This document shows, in pieces, positions 10,566 through 20,421 of a stretch of 64,000 nucleotides of DNA (within the stretch, counting starts at the first letter, position 1; the number at the start of each line of letters is the position of its first letter). The notes under the pieces were generated by a model, which was not told the origin of the DNA, made no database searches, and was given only the letters and a program-made list of their open reading frames with translations. Position numbers and translations under genes: made by a program. The stretch lies in the NCBI RefSeq assembly GCF_015624505.1, contig NZ_CP061379.1, positions 310,001 to 374,000 on the forward strand, read 5' to 3'. This DNA is from Bradyrhizobium commune (GTDB lineage Bacteria; Pseudomonadota; Alphaproteobacteria; Rhizobiales; Xanthobacteraceae).

Positions 10566-10595
10566 TCTGGGAGAGTGTCTGTGCTGACGCCGCCG

Positions 10596-11756
10596 TTACT
10601 TCTTCTCTGCCTGCGCCCGCGTATTCTCCGCATCCCATGCCTGGAATTGCTTGAACAGCGCTTCCCTGTCCGCGTCCGATACCTTCGCGGCTGCGGGGCT
10701 TTGCTTCAAAAACGCCTCGAAGCGCTGCTGCGTCACCGGCTCGACGCCGTGGCGGTCGAGCCATTGCTGTGCCACCGGCAATCTGTTCCAGCCCGCGAGC
10801 GGCGCTGCGAGCGAGACCTCTTTCCATTTGGGATGGAAGGGTGGGTTCTGAAGCGCCGGGAATTTGGTGAAGAACGCGTCCACGAACAGCGCGAGCTTGC
10901 GGTAGCGCTCGGTGTTGGGCGCCCAATTATAGGCCGCGAGCACCGCCGGTACCGCGATCGTATCGACGCTCTCGCCGTCCTTGATCAGGTTCGGATAGTC
11001 CTTAGGCGTCAGCGTCGCCGGCAGATAATCGCCCTGGAGCGGCTTTGCGTAATCGACCTTCGCGAGATGGAAGCGGCCGTCATTGCTGAAGGTCGAGACT
11101 GATTTGTACGGCTTGCCGCCGACCACGATGACGGCGTCGATCTCGCCCGCTTTCAGCTTCTCCATCGCGATGCGCTGCTCGACATAGACGAATTTCGCCT
11201 TGATCCCGAGCCGTTCGAACACGGTGAGCGCGGTGACGAAGGTGCCGCCGTTCGGCAGGTCCACGCTGACCGTCTTGCCTTCGAGGTCTTTCAGCGTCGC
11301 AACCGATTTCGGCGCGATCACCTGCATCTCCTCGTTGTAGAGTTTTGTCACATAGGTGAACTGACGCTTGATGTCTTTCGCAAAGCCCTTGCGCTCGAGA
11401 TAGTCGAGCGTGTCGGCGCGCACGACGCCGAGGTCGACGCCCTGCAAAAACAGGATGTCGGCGACGCTCTGCACCGAGCCGCGGCCGACGATCGGCAGCA
11501 CGCGGATCTTGTTGCCGTCGTCGAGCACCGAGGCGAGATCGGCGCCGAACTGCACATAGGTGCCGCCGATCGTGCCGGTGATCAGCGTAACGGTGTTGGC
11601 GTTCAGCGCCTGCTTGGTCGAGCTCGAGCCGAACTGGAAGATGGCCTTCAAACTGTCCGAGACCTTGGCCGGATCATATTCGGTCGGCTCGGCGCGTGCC
11701 GCGAAGGCACAGATCGTCATGATGGCGGCAACCGCCATCTTCAAAGCGTTACGCAT
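10596..11756 (-). CDS. TAXI-family TRAP transporter solute-binding protein
   Basis: 386 residues with a cleavable signal peptide (about 1-22, ending near FAARAEP). A TAXI domain follows, with LITGTIGGTYVQFGADLASVL near the N-terminus, the GRGSVQSVADILFLQGVDLGVVRAD region and EGKTVSVDLPNGGTFVTALTVFERLG (written as region markers, residues about 55-185). A Lys/Arg-rich end closes the protein. No TRAP permease gene lies nearby. It sits 18 bp after the stop of the upstream Sel1-like membrane protein gene on the same strand, so the two are likely co-transcribed. It is a different protein from the membrane-anchored TAXI protein 1.1 kb away. Confidence 0.88.
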   Translation of the reverse strand: MRNALKMAVAAIMTICAFAARAEPTEYDPAKVSDSLKAIFQFGSSSTKQALNANTVTLITGTIGGTYVQFGADLASVLDDGNKIRVLPIVGRGSVQSVADILFLQGVDLGVVRADTLDYLERKGFAKDIKRQFTYVTKLYNEEMQVIAPKSVATLKDLEGKTVSVDLPNGGTFVTALTVFERLGIKAKFVYVEQRIAMEKLKAGEIDAVIVVGGKPYKSVSTFSNDGRFHLAKVDYAKPLQGDYLPATLTPKDYPNLIKDGESVDTIAVPAVLAAYNWAPNTERYRKLALFVDAFFTKFPALQNPPFHPKWKEVSLAAPLAGWNRLPVAQQWLDRHGVEPVTQQRFEAFLKQSPAAAKVSDADREALFKQFQAWDAENTRAQAEKK

Positions 11757-11774
11757 GATGTCCCCTAAACCGTT

Positions 11775-12611
11775 CTAGTTTGAGAGTTGAGCGAGGCGCT
11801 GCTTCGCCTCCGTCGATCCGAGAGCCATTGCCTTCTGATACCAGTCGCGCGCGGCCGAAGCGTCGGCGCTGACGCTCCGAATGTCGCGTGTGCCGAGCAC
11901 GGTGGGATCATAGGTTTGCGCCAGCAGGAGTGCTGCCGTCGCGTCGTTGGCATTGGCCGCGCGTTCGAGCAACAGGCGCGCCGCAGCGATATCGCCGACG
12001 CCGATCAGGCCTTTCGCACGCGTCATCAGCCCGGCCAGCGTGTCGGCATCGAGCGTCTTTGCGGGCGGCTGCGGCGGGGCGGGCGGCGCTGCGACGGGCC
12101 CCGGCGCCTGGGCCTGGAGTGCGATCTGATAGGCGCTTGCGATCGCCTCGCGGCTTGGCGCAGACGGTGTGGGAAGGTTCTGCGCGTCGGCGCTCGCCAG
12201 CATCGTGTTGGTGACGCGGGCCGGGTCCTTGAGCGGGCCCTTTTGCGCAATTTGCGGACCGGCCTGTGCCGCAGGCTGGCCAGGCGTCGCGACCGCGCCT
12301 CCGGCATTGGCGGCGACGAGGTTGCGAAGATCGGACTGAAACAGCGCGCCCAGGATGGCCAGGATCGCTACCGCCAGAACGGCGGCGATCAGGCGCGGCA
12401 CAATGCTGGGACGCAGCGCCCGCGGCGCAAATTCGCGCGGGTCCGGCTCGCCGAGCGGATCGGACAGGAAGAGAGGAACTGGATCGTCTTGCGAAAGATC
12501 CGCGCGCTCGGCGCGCGCACGAATGTATGATGCGGTCGACGGAAGTGATGTAACGCGATCGGAGTCGAGCGCCCTCGACCCCCTGGACGGACGGGATGCC
12601 GTCGTCTCCAT
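11775..12611 (-). CDS. Single-span membrane protein with C-terminal Sel1/TPR-like repeats
   Basis: 278 residues from the ATG at 12611; GGGGAG lies 7 nt upstream of this codon and inside the longer frame that starts at 12626, so the shorter start is preferred. A charged N-terminal cytoplasmic segment is followed by one transmembrane helix (about 73-90). A Pro/Ala-rich linker and a Sel1-like pair come next (AARLLLERAANANDATAALLLAQTYDP and ARDWYQKAMALGSTEAKQRLAQL regions, about 210-275). Such proteins often act as scaffolds. It is paired with the downstream TAXI gene. Confidence 0.8.
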   Translation of the reverse strand: METTASRPSRGSRALDSDRVTSLPSTASYIRARAERADLSQDDPVPLFLSDPLGEPDPREFAPRALRPSIVPRLIAAVLAVAILAILGALFQSDLRNLVAANAGGAVATPGQPAAQAGPQIAQKGPLKDPARVTNTMLASADAQNLPTPSAPSREAIASAYQIALQAQAPGPVAAPPAPPQPPAKTLDADTLAGLMTRAKGLIGVGDIAAARLLLERAANANDATAALLLAQTYDPTVLGTRDIRSVSADASAARDWYQKAMALGSTEAKQRLAQLSN

Positions 12612-13043
12612 GGTGATGCTCCCCATTACTGACGCAACAAAAGGGCCTTCCCGGCTTCAGTCTTCTTGGTGTTGTCCAGAAGCGCCCCGCAAGCTGGAAC
12701 CCGTAAATCGCCGTTTGAATCAGCCCAAAAGACGACGGCGATTGGCGCGAATCGGGAGATATTTGGGTTTGATTGGGGCGAGGCGGGGGAATGCACCGCA
12801 ATTTTGGCGGCGATGGTTGAGGGGGATTTTACCGGGCGTTGTGCGCGCTATTCCACGCGGACGTGCGAGTTGGCCCCGCTGCCTGTTCAATTCTCGCTGT
12901 CATGCCCCACGAAGGCGGGGCATCCAGTACGCCGCGGCCCATCGATCAATCACGACTGTCACGGAGTACTGGATCGTCCGGTCAAGCCGGACGATGACAG
13001 CTGAGTGTGTGGCGACAACGTCGTGACGATGATGCCTGCATCC
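12612..13043. other. Intergenic region with one palindromic repeat and no gene seen
   Basis: 432 bp separate the start of the Sel1-like gene from the stop of the quinone oxidoreductase gene. The right third is a palindromic repeat (12896-13001). The left part should hold the promoter of the Sel1-like/TAXI pair, but no convincing -35/-10 pair or operator stands out. Reading frames here lack a ribosome site and known motifs. Confidence 0.6.
12896..13001. repeat. Palindromic repeat, GCTGTCATGCCCC...GATGACAGC type
   Basis: The outer arms GCTGTCAT and ATGACAGC bound two inner hairpins, CCCCACGAAGGCGGGG and TCCGGTCAAGCCGGA. An inner inverted pair, ATCCAGTAC / GTACTGGAT, adds to the fold. It is the only copy of this family I found in the window. 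Confidence 0.65.
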
Positions 13044-14018
13044 TCACGGATGCAGGATCACCTTGCCCATGGCCTGACGTCCCGCCAGCACCTTCAATGC
13101 ATCGGCGGTCCGCGCCAAAGGGAATGTGCGGTCGACATGCGAAGAAATCTTTCCTTCCGCAGTCCACTTCACGAGCTTCTCGAGATTGGCGCGGTTCTTC
13201 GCGGGGTTGAGCCGGGTCCATGCGCCCCAGAACACGCCGCGGATATCGCAGCCCTTCAAAAGCGCGAGATTCAGCGGCATCTTTGGAATGTCGCCGGCGG
13301 CAAAGCCGATGACGAGGAAGCGGCCTTCCCAGGCAATCGAGCGCAGCGCGGCTTCCGCATACGCACCACCCACGGGATCGAAGATGATGTCGACGCCCTT
13401 GCCGCCGGTGAGTTTCTTCAAGCCTTCCTTCAAATCTTCCTTGCCGTAGTTCAGCGTCAGCTCGGCACCATGAGCCTTCGCGAATTCGAGCTTCTCGTCC
13501 GATGAGGCGCAGGCGATCACCTTCAGGCCCATCAGCTTGCCGAGCTCGCAGGCAGCTAAGCCTGTGCCGCCCGCCGCACCCAGCACCGCGAGCGTCTCGC
13601 CCGGCTTCGGGCTGGCGCGATCTTCCAGCGCATGCAGCGCGGTGCCGTAGATGATGATGATGCCGGCGGCGCGGTCGTAATCGAGATTGTCGGGGATCTT
13701 CACGATCGACGCCGCCGGCAGCGCGATCTTCTCGCGCGCGCCGTTATGGCCGCAGGACGCGACCACGCGATCGCCGACCTTGAGGTCGGTCACGCCGGGT
13801 CCGATGCTCTCGATCACGCCCGCGACTTCGGCGGCCGGCGAGAACGGGAACGGCGGCTTGATCTGGTACTTGCCCTGAATCATCAGGATGTCGAAAAAAT
13901 TCAATGCCGCCGCCTTGATCGCGATCACGGCCTCACCGGGCCCCGCCACCGGATCAGGCACCTCGGCGAGCACGAGATCGTCGGGCTGGCAATATTGCGA
14001 GCAGAGGATGGCTTTCAT
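13044..14018 (-). CDS. NADPH:quinone oxidoreductase-type dehydrogenase (MDR family)
   Basis: 324 residues, the typical length for zinc-independent quinone oxidoreductases of the medium-chain dehydrogenase superfamily. The N-terminal GroES-like domain contains AALNFFDILMIQGKY. The nucleotide-binding motif is GAAGGTGLAACELGK (about 147-161), and the FDPVGG segment lies near 225. The catalytic zinc Cys/His set of alcohol dehydrogenases is missing. It likely reduces quinones or activated alkenes with NADPH; the true substrate is unknown. It is transcribed away from the SDR gene, from a shared 154 bp region. Confidence 0.9.
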   Translation of the reverse strand: MKAILCSQYCQPDDLVLAEVPDPVAGPGEAVIAIKAAALNFFDILMIQGKYQIKPPFPFSPAAEVAGVIESIGPGVTDLKVGDRVVASCGHNGAREKIALPAASIVKIPDNLDYDRAAGIIIIYGTALHALEDRASPKPGETLAVLGAAGGTGLAACELGKLMGLKVIACASSDEKLEFAKAHGAELTLNYGKEDLKEGLKKLTGGKGVDIIFDPVGGAYAEAALRSIAWEGRFLVIGFAAGDIPKMPLNLALLKGCDIRGVFWGAWTRLNPAKNRANLEKLVKWTAEGKISSHVDRTFPLARTADALKVLAGRQAMGKVILHP

Positions 14019-14172
14019 GGCGGAACCTTAGGCGTTTCGAGGCAGAATTATAGTTGGCTGTTTCTGCCGGATTTAACGTGGTCCGACAATCTGATTTCTT
14101 TGTCTAAGGCCATGCACCGGCCTATCCTCGTCATTGCAATGACGAAACAAGAAGAAAAGGAGGATTCAAACG

Positions 14173-15012
14173 ATGTTTGAAACGGGTTTACTCCACAACA
14201 AGCGCATCCTCATCACCGGCGGCGGCTCTGGCCTTGGTGCTGCGATGGGACGCCGCTTCCTCGCACTCGGTGCCGAGCTCGTCATCTGCGGCCGCAAGCT
14301 CGACCGGCTGGACGCAACCGCGACCGAGATGCGCGAAGAGACCGGCGGCAAGGTCACGACGATCGCATGCGATGTCCGCGACGGCGCCGCCGTTGAGGCC
14401 ATGATGGACGCGATCTGGCGCGAGGCGCCGCTCGACATCCTCGTCAACAACGCCGCCGCGACCTTCATCGCGCAGAGCGAGCATCTGTCCTTCCGAGCGG
14501 CCGATGCGATCCTGGCCCCAACGCTGCACGGCGCGATGTATTGCACGCTCGCCGCCGGCAAGCGCTGGATCGACGGCAAGCACAACGGCGTCGTGCTCTC
14601 GATCCTCTCGACCTCGACCATCACTGGCCGCGCCTTCACCGTGCCGTCCGCGATGGCAAAATCGGCCGTGCTGGCGATGACCAAGAGCCTCGCAGTGGAG
14701 TGGGGCCCGAGGGGCATCCGCACCGTCGCGATTGCGCCGGGGCCGTTTCCGACCGCCGGCGCATCGGGACAGCTGCGCCCGGAGGGGCGCGACGAAGGCT
14801 GGACCGCGCGCAATCCGCTCGGCCGCACCGGTGAGCACAGCGAGCTCGCCGATCTCGCCAGTTTCCTGGTCTCGGACCGGGCCGGCTACATCAATGGCGA
14901 GATGGTGGTGATCGACGGCGGCGCGCATCTGCGTAGTTCCGGCGCCGAGGATTTGTTGCGCTGGACCGATGCGCAATGGGCCGAGCAGCGTGCCGCGCGA
15001 TCCAAAGGCTAG
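14173..15012 (+). CDS. SDR oxidoreductase, 2,4-dienoyl-CoA reductase-like
   Basis: 279 residues with a Rossmann TGGGSGLGAAMG motif (about 14-25), an NNAA segment (about 93-96) and an SDR-type C-terminus. The canonical YxxxK is absent: the position reads SAMAK. That absence, together with EWGPRGIRT and APGPFPT, is what is seen in the 2,4-dienoyl-CoA reductase (DECR) branch, which uses a displaced tyrosine. A role in degrading unsaturated fatty acyl-CoAs is therefore inferred. AGGAGGATTC upstream of the ATG is a strong ribosome site. It is divergent from the quinone oxidoreductase gene. Confidence 0.88.
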   Translation: MFETGLLHNKRILITGGGSGLGAAMGRRFLALGAELVICGRKLDRLDATATEMREETGGKVTTIACDVRDGAAVEAMMDAIWREAPLDILVNNAAATFIAQSEHLSFRAADAILAPTLHGAMYCTLAAGKRWIDGKHNGVVLSILSTSTITGRAFTVPSAMAKSAVLAMTKSLAVEWGPRGIRTVAIAPGPFPTAGASGQLRPEGRDEGWTARNPLGRTGEHSELADLASFLVSDRAGYINGEMVVIDGGAHLRSSGAEDLLRWTDAQWAEQRAARSKG

Positions 15013-15126
15013 CCGCATCATCCCGCTAACTGCCTTCCCAAATTGGACTTTCCCGGCTATCCCTGCGCGGGGACAAAACGCCGCCGGGCCATCTTCCAGT
15101 CACAATATTGAGGGAACCACTCCAGC

Positions 15127-15762
15127 ATGTGGCGGGCGCTTTTTCTTGCTTTGATGACTGGCGTGGCGGCGTGGGGGATCAGTGATTCCGCGCGGGCGCA
15201 GACGACGCAACCGGCGCCAAAGGCTGCGGCAAAACCGACGGCTACGGCCGCCAAGACGGCGGCCAAGCCCGAGAGCAAACCGGCGGCTCCTCCCGTAGCA
15301 GTTGCTGGCGGGGCTGAACCGACGCTGATCGGCCAGTTCGGTACCTGGGGCGCCTATTCGGCGACACCCAATGGCAAGAAGGTCTGCTTCGCGCTGGCCA
15401 AGCCCTCGTCGTCGAAGACCAACCCGCCGAACCGTCCGCGCGACCCCGCCTATGCCTTCGTCTCGACCCGGCCGGCGGAGAAGGTCAACAACGAAGTCTC
15501 GGTGATGATCGGCTACGCGCTGAAGCCGGGCTCGGAATCGACCGTCGAGGTCGGCGGCGCCGCGTTTGCGATGTACACGCAGGGCGACGGCCTTTGGATC
15601 AAGAATGCGGCCGAGGAGGAGCGGATGGTCGAGGCGATGCGCAAATCCGCCGATCTCGTGGTCAAGGGCGTCTCGGCCAAGGGGACGGAGACGACCGACA
15701 CCTTCTCGCTGAAGGGCCTCGCCCAGGCCCTGGACCGGATTTCGCAGGATTGCAGACGTTAA
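15127..15762 (+). CDS. Exported IalB-like (invasion-associated locus B) family protein
   Basis: 211 residues with a signal peptide (about 1-24, ending SARAQT). An Ala/Lys/Pro-rich linker (25-60) leads into a beta-rich domain that begins LIGQFGTWGAYSATPNGKKVCF, the usual opening of IalB-type domains, with KVNNEVSVMIGY and SKDC-like cysteines (C106-region and the CRR end). IalB-like proteins are periplasmic or outer-membrane associated and common in alphaproteobacteria; their molecular role is unclear. It stands alone between the SDR gene and a palindromic repeat. Confidence 0.8.
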   Translation: MWRALFLALMTGVAAWGISDSARAQTTQPAPKAAAKPTATAAKTAAKPESKPAAPPVAVAGGAEPTLIGQFGTWGAYSATPNGKKVCFALAKPSSSKTNPPNRPRDPAYAFVSTRPAEKVNNEVSVMIGYALKPGSESTVEVGGAAFAMYTQGDGLWIKNAAEEERMVEAMRKSADLVVKGVSAKGTETTDTFSLKGLAQALDRISQDCRR

Positions 15763-15833
15763 GGCTGCAAGCGGTATCATGGTCGCAATCGGCGGTTCCG
15801 GTTGCTATATAGGGGTATTCCAAAGGTGCAGCC

Positions 15834-15917
15834 GTCATGCCCGGGCTTGTCCCGGCCATCCACGCGCTGGTTCCAGGCGGAAAGATCGTGGATGCCCGGG
15901 ACAAGCCCGGGCATGAC
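15834..15917. repeat. Palindromic repeat, GTCATGCCCGGGCTTGTCCC type
   Basis: GTCATGCCCGGGCTTGTCCC on the left and GGGACAAGCCCGGGCATGAC on the right are perfect inverted 20-mers, with an inner GGCCATCCACG...CGTGGATGCC hairpin. It occupies the gap in front of rlmN, 27 bp before that gene's ATG, and would form a very stable structure in an rlmN leader transcript. Confidence 0.8.
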
Positions 15918-15943
15918 GAGACAGCAGCAATCTTAGGCAACCG

Positions 15944-17146
15944 ATGCAACCGACGACCGAGCCGCACAACGCAATCCTGGTGGAGAAGACTCCGCTCGAA
16001 ACCTATGTGCCGCCGGCAAAGCCGTCGCTGATCGGGCTATCGCGCACCGAGCTTGCCGATTGTCTCGGCGAGATCGGGGTTCAGCCTGCGCAGCGCAAGA
16101 TGCGCGTGCAGCAGCTGTGGCACTGGATGTATTTCCGCGGCGCTCAAAGCTTCGACGAGATGACCTCGGTCTCGAAAGGCATTCGCGCCGATCTTGCGGA
16201 GCATTTCACTGTCGACCGGCCCGAAGTCGTGGCCGAGCAGATCTCCAACGACGGCACCCGCAAATGGCTGCTGCGGCTGCCGAGCGGCGACAATGTCGAG
16301 AAGGCGCATGAAGTCGAGTGCGTCTACATCCCCGAGACCGACCGCGGCACGCTCTGCGTCTCCTCGCAGGTCGGCTGCACGCTGAACTGCTCGTTCTGTC
16401 ACACCGGTACGCAGCGCCTGGTGCGCAATCTCACCGCCGGCGAGATCGTTGGTCAGATCATGGTCGCGCGCGATCGCCTCAATGACTGGGCCGATCGCGA
16501 GGACGGCACGCGTCGCGTCACCAACATCGTGATGATGGGCATGGGCGAGCCGCTCTACAATTTCGACGCCGTGCGCGATGCGCTGCTGATCGTTGGCGAC
16601 AATGAGGGCATCGGCATCTCCCGCCGCCGCATCACGCTGTCGACCTCCGGCGTGGTGCCGAACATCGTGCGCGCCGGCGACGAGATCGGCGTCATGCTCG
16701 CGATCTCGCTGCATGCGGTGCGCGACGAGCTGCGCAACGAGCTGGTGCCGCTCAACCGCAAATATCCGATCAAGGAGCTGCTCCAGGCTTGCCGCGACTA
16801 TCCCGGCGCCTCGAACGCACGCCGTATCACCTTCGAATATGTGATGCTCAAGGGCGTCAACGATTCGCTCGACGATGCCAAGCTGTTGGTGAAGATGCTC
16901 AAGGGCATTCACGCAAAGATCAATCTGATCCCGTTCAATCCCTGGCCCGGCACGGCCTATGAATGCTCGGACTGGGACCAGATCGAAAAGTTCTCCGAAT
17001 ACATCTTCAACGCCGGCTATTCCTCGCCGGTGCGCACCCCGCGCGGCCGCGACATCCTCGCCGCCTGCGGCCAGCTCAAGTCGGAGACCGAAAAGCTCTC
17101 GGCCCGCGAACGCCAGGCGCTGCGCGCCATGGCAATGACGGATTGA
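15944..17146 (+). CDS. rlmN: Dual-specificity 23S rRNA A2503 / tRNA A37 C2-methyltransferase RlmN
   Basis: 400 residues. RlmN is a radical SAM methyltransferase that methylates C2 of A2503 in 23S rRNA and A37 in some tRNAs. The cluster motif is C145-x3-C149-x2-C152 (CTLNCSFC), the GGE-like region is MMGMGEP, and the methyl-carrying pair includes C375 in AACGQ near the C-terminus. The N-terminal HhH-like accessory domain is at about 28-100. The first 25 residues are a less conserved extension. A strong palindrome lies directly upstream, and a second repeat follows the stop. Confidence 0.97.
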   Translation: MQPTTEPHNAILVEKTPLETYVPPAKPSLIGLSRTELADCLGEIGVQPAQRKMRVQQLWHWMYFRGAQSFDEMTSVSKGIRADLAEHFTVDRPEVVAEQISNDGTRKWLLRLPSGDNVEKAHEVECVYIPETDRGTLCVSSQVGCTLNCSFCHTGTQRLVRNLTAGEIVGQIMVARDRLNDWADREDGTRRVTNIVMMGMGEPLYNFDAVRDALLIVGDNEGIGISRRRITLSTSGVVPNIVRAGDEIGVMLAISLHAVRDELRNELVPLNRKYPIKELLQACRDYPGASNARRITFEYVMLKGVNDSLDDAKLLVKMLKGIHAKINLIPFNPWPGTAYECSDWDQIEKFSEYIFNAGYSSPVRTPRGRDILAACGQLKSETEKLSARERQALRAMAMTD

Positions 17147-17175
17147 GTTGATGCGCGCCCGCGCTCTCGCATCCT

Positions 17176-17255
17176 CGTCATTGCGAGCACGGCGAAGCAA
17201 TCCAGGATCTTTCCGCAGAGACAGACTGGATTGCGTCGCTGCGCTCGCAATGACG
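17176..17255. repeat. Palindromic repeat, CGTCATTGCGAG type, copy 1
   Basis: CGTCATTGCGAGC at the left and GCTCGCAATGACG at the right are inverted copies, with an inner AGCAATCCAGG...CTGGATTGC pair. A second copy lies at 32307-32393. The right arm lies 15 bp before the ATG of the next gene and creates a false in-frame upstream TTG extension. Confidence 0.75.
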
Positions 17256-17269
17256 GTGAGGACAGTGTC

Positions 17270-17764
17270 ATGTCCCTGATCGGCCGCCTCATCGTCATCT
17301 TCATCGGCTTCCTCGCCGCCTGCTTCGTCGGCGGCATGATCGTGGTCGGCGCGCTGCTGTTTCCCGAGTTCTCCGATCTCGGCGCCGGCCCCGTCGATCA
17401 AGGCACGATCGACGTCCTGCTCGGCTTCGGTTTCATCTTCGTCTCGGGCTTTGCGCTGGTGCCGGCGATGCTGATCGCCGCGATCACGGAAGCGCTCTAC
17501 ATCCGTAGCGCGCTGGCCTATGCGGTCGGCGGTGGCCTCGTCGGGCTCGCCTGCTATCTCGGCCTCATCCCGTTCCATCCCGACACGTTTCAGTTCGAAG
17601 GGATCGTGCGGCGTCACCTCGAGATCATGACCGGTGCGGGCATCGTTGCCGGATTCGTCTACTGGCTGATCGCCGGCCGCAACGCCGGCGTCTGGCGCAT
17701 CCCGGCGCCGCCACGCCGGCCGCCCCCGCCGCTGCCATCGAATTCACGGCCGGATGCGCGGTGA
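17270..17764 (+). CDS. Four-helix membrane protein of unknown function
   Basis: 164 residues from the ATG at 17270, preceded by GTGAGG; reading from an earlier TTG would translate a palindromic repeat. Four hydrophobic segments are visible, at about 5-27, 45-65, 72-96 and 120-140. A Pro/Arg-rich cytoplasmic tail follows (APPRRPPPPLPSNSRP). I do not recognise a specific family and see no catalytic motif. It stands alone between two repeats. Confidence 0.8.
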   Translation: MSLIGRLIVIFIGFLAACFVGGMIVVGALLFPEFSDLGAGPVDQGTIDVLLGFGFIFVSGFALVPAMLIAAITEALYIRSALAYAVGGGLVGLACYLGLIPFHPDTFQFEGIVRRHLEIMTGAGIVAGFVYWLIAGRNAGVWRIPAPPRRPPPPLPSNSRPDAR

Positions 17765-17810
17765 TGCAGCTGTTACGCTGAGACGAGAGGCAGCATGCTA
17801 CATAGATGGT

Positions 17811-17957
17811 GTCGTCCCGGCCTAGTGCGCAATTGCGCACGGGGGGCCGGGACCCATAACCACGGGGTCGAGTTTGGCGAAGATTCGCTGTTCGGTACTC
17901 CTACCGCGGGCAATTGATAAATTCCGCGGTATGGGTCCCGGCCTTCGCCGGGACGAC
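17811..17957. repeat. Palindromic repeat, GTCGTCCCGG family, copy 2
   Basis: It starts GTCGTCCCGGCCTAGTGCGC and ends GGTCCCGGCCTTCGCCGGGA followed by CGAC. The middle carries the TTGGCGAAGA element shared with other copies of this family. It lies between the four-helix membrane protein gene and the PAP2 gene and fills half of a 297 bp gap in which nothing else was seen. Confidence 0.75.
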
Positions 17958-18061
17958 GTTGTTGAAGCATTTCGTTTCAACAACATCATGGTCGCCTGCG
18001 TCGCCAGCCGCGCCCGATTCCAGGGTTTTCATCTCCGCCTCACTCCGCTAAACCGCGCGCC

Positions 18062-18838
18062 ATGAACCGAACTGGACTCTTCATCGCCCTGGCGCTGTGG
18101 CTCGTGATCGGCGTCGTTTTTGGCCTCTATCCCGAGCTCGATCTCAAGCTCGCCGCGCTGTTCTTCGATCCCGAGACCAGGACGTTTCCGCTCAAGCTGA
18201 ACGAGTGGGCCGGGTTCGCGCGTGACGCTGCGATGTGGGTCTCCTGGGCGTTCGTGCTGCCCCCGCTTGTCGCGCTCGTGGTCAAGATGGTCCGGCCCGA
18301 TCGTCCCTTGCTGGTGTCGGGCCGCGCGATCGTTTTCCTGCTCGTGACGATCATCCTGTCGGCCGTCATTCTCTCCAACCTCACCTTCAAGACCTATTGG
18401 GGCCGACCGCGGCCGGTGGTGGTGACCGAGTTTGCCGGCGATCAGCAGTTCGTGGCGTGGTGGGACCCGCGCGGCGATTGCGAGCGCAATTGCTCGTTCT
18501 TCTCGGGCGAAGGCGCGACGGCGTTCTGGACGCTGGCGCCGGCCGCGCTGGCACCGCCGGCGTGGCGGCCGCTCGCCTATGCTGCGGCGGTGGTGTTCGG
18601 CGCCACGACCAGCGGGCTCCGCATGGCCTTTGGCGGGCACTTCTTCACCGATGTCGCGACCGCCGGGCTCGTCACCTTCGTCGTGATCTGGTTTGCCTAC
18701 GCGCTGATTTACCGCTGGTCGCGGACCCGGTTCTCCGACGCGGCGGTCGATGCCGCCCTGACCCGGCTGAACATGCCCGCTTATCGGCTCCGCAAGCGCC
18801 TGTTCGGCGGCAAGACCGGCCCTGCAGCGTCGATTTGA
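18062..18838 (+). CDS. PAP2-family membrane phosphatase
   Basis: 258 residues, six hydrophobic segments. Phosphatase motif 1 is KTYWGRPRP and motif 3 is RMAFGGHFFTDV. Motif 2 reads SFFSGEGA, so the usual PSGH histidine is Glu. PAP2 enzymes remove phosphates from lipids such as phosphatidate, undecaprenyl diphosphate or lipid A; an LpxE-like lipid substrate is plausible here but unproven. The region between motifs 1 and 2 contains two Cys (CERNC) facing the periplasm. The gene is 93 bp upstream of argG on the same strand. Confidence 0.85.
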   Translation: MNRTGLFIALALWLVIGVVFGLYPELDLKLAALFFDPETRTFPLKLNEWAGFARDAAMWVSWAFVLPPLVALVVKMVRPDRPLLVSGRAIVFLLVTIILSAVILSNLTFKTYWGRPRPVVVTEFAGDQQFVAWWDPRGDCERNCSFFSGEGATAFWTLAPAALAPPAWRPLAYAAAVVFGATTSGLRMAFGGHFFTDVATAGLVTFVVIWFAYALIYRWSRTRFSDAAVDAALTRLNMPAYRLRKRLFGGKTGPAASI

Positions 18839-18913
18839 GCCATTAAATGGGTGCCGAGGCCTGCGAAATTTGATATTCGCGCGGTCAAACCGCACCCTTC
18901 ATCAGCCCCTTGA

Positions 18914-20269
<1,356 letters not shown>

Positions 20270-20277
20270 TGCGCTTG

Positions 20278-20361
20278 TAGCCCGGATGGAGCGAAGCGAA
20301 ATCCGGGACATTCTCACCGAGCAGATAGATCCCGGATTGCGCTCCGCTCCATCCGGGCTAC
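20278..20361. repeat. Palindromic repeat, TAGCCCGGATGGAGCG type, copy 1
   Basis: TAGCCCGGATGGAGCGAAGC at the left and GCTCCATCCGGGCTA at the right are inverted, with inner ATCCGGGA...TCCCGGAT arms. A second copy lies at 24135-24221. Located directly after argG. Confidence 0.8.
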
Positions 20362-20379
20362 GGATCTCAAACAAACAAC

Positions 20380-20405
20380 GGCCGGGATCGCTCCCGGCCA
20401 TTTTG
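20380..20405. terminator. Rho-independent terminator between argG and the OmpA-like gene
   Basis: An 8-bp perfect stem, GGCCGGGA (20380-20387) and TCCCGGCC (20392-20399), has a four-base loop and is followed by ATTTTG. The other strand also reads into TTGTTTG, so it can stop both argG and the convergent OmpA-like gene. Confidence 0.8.
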
Positions 20406-20421
20406 CATTCGTGGTGCTGCC

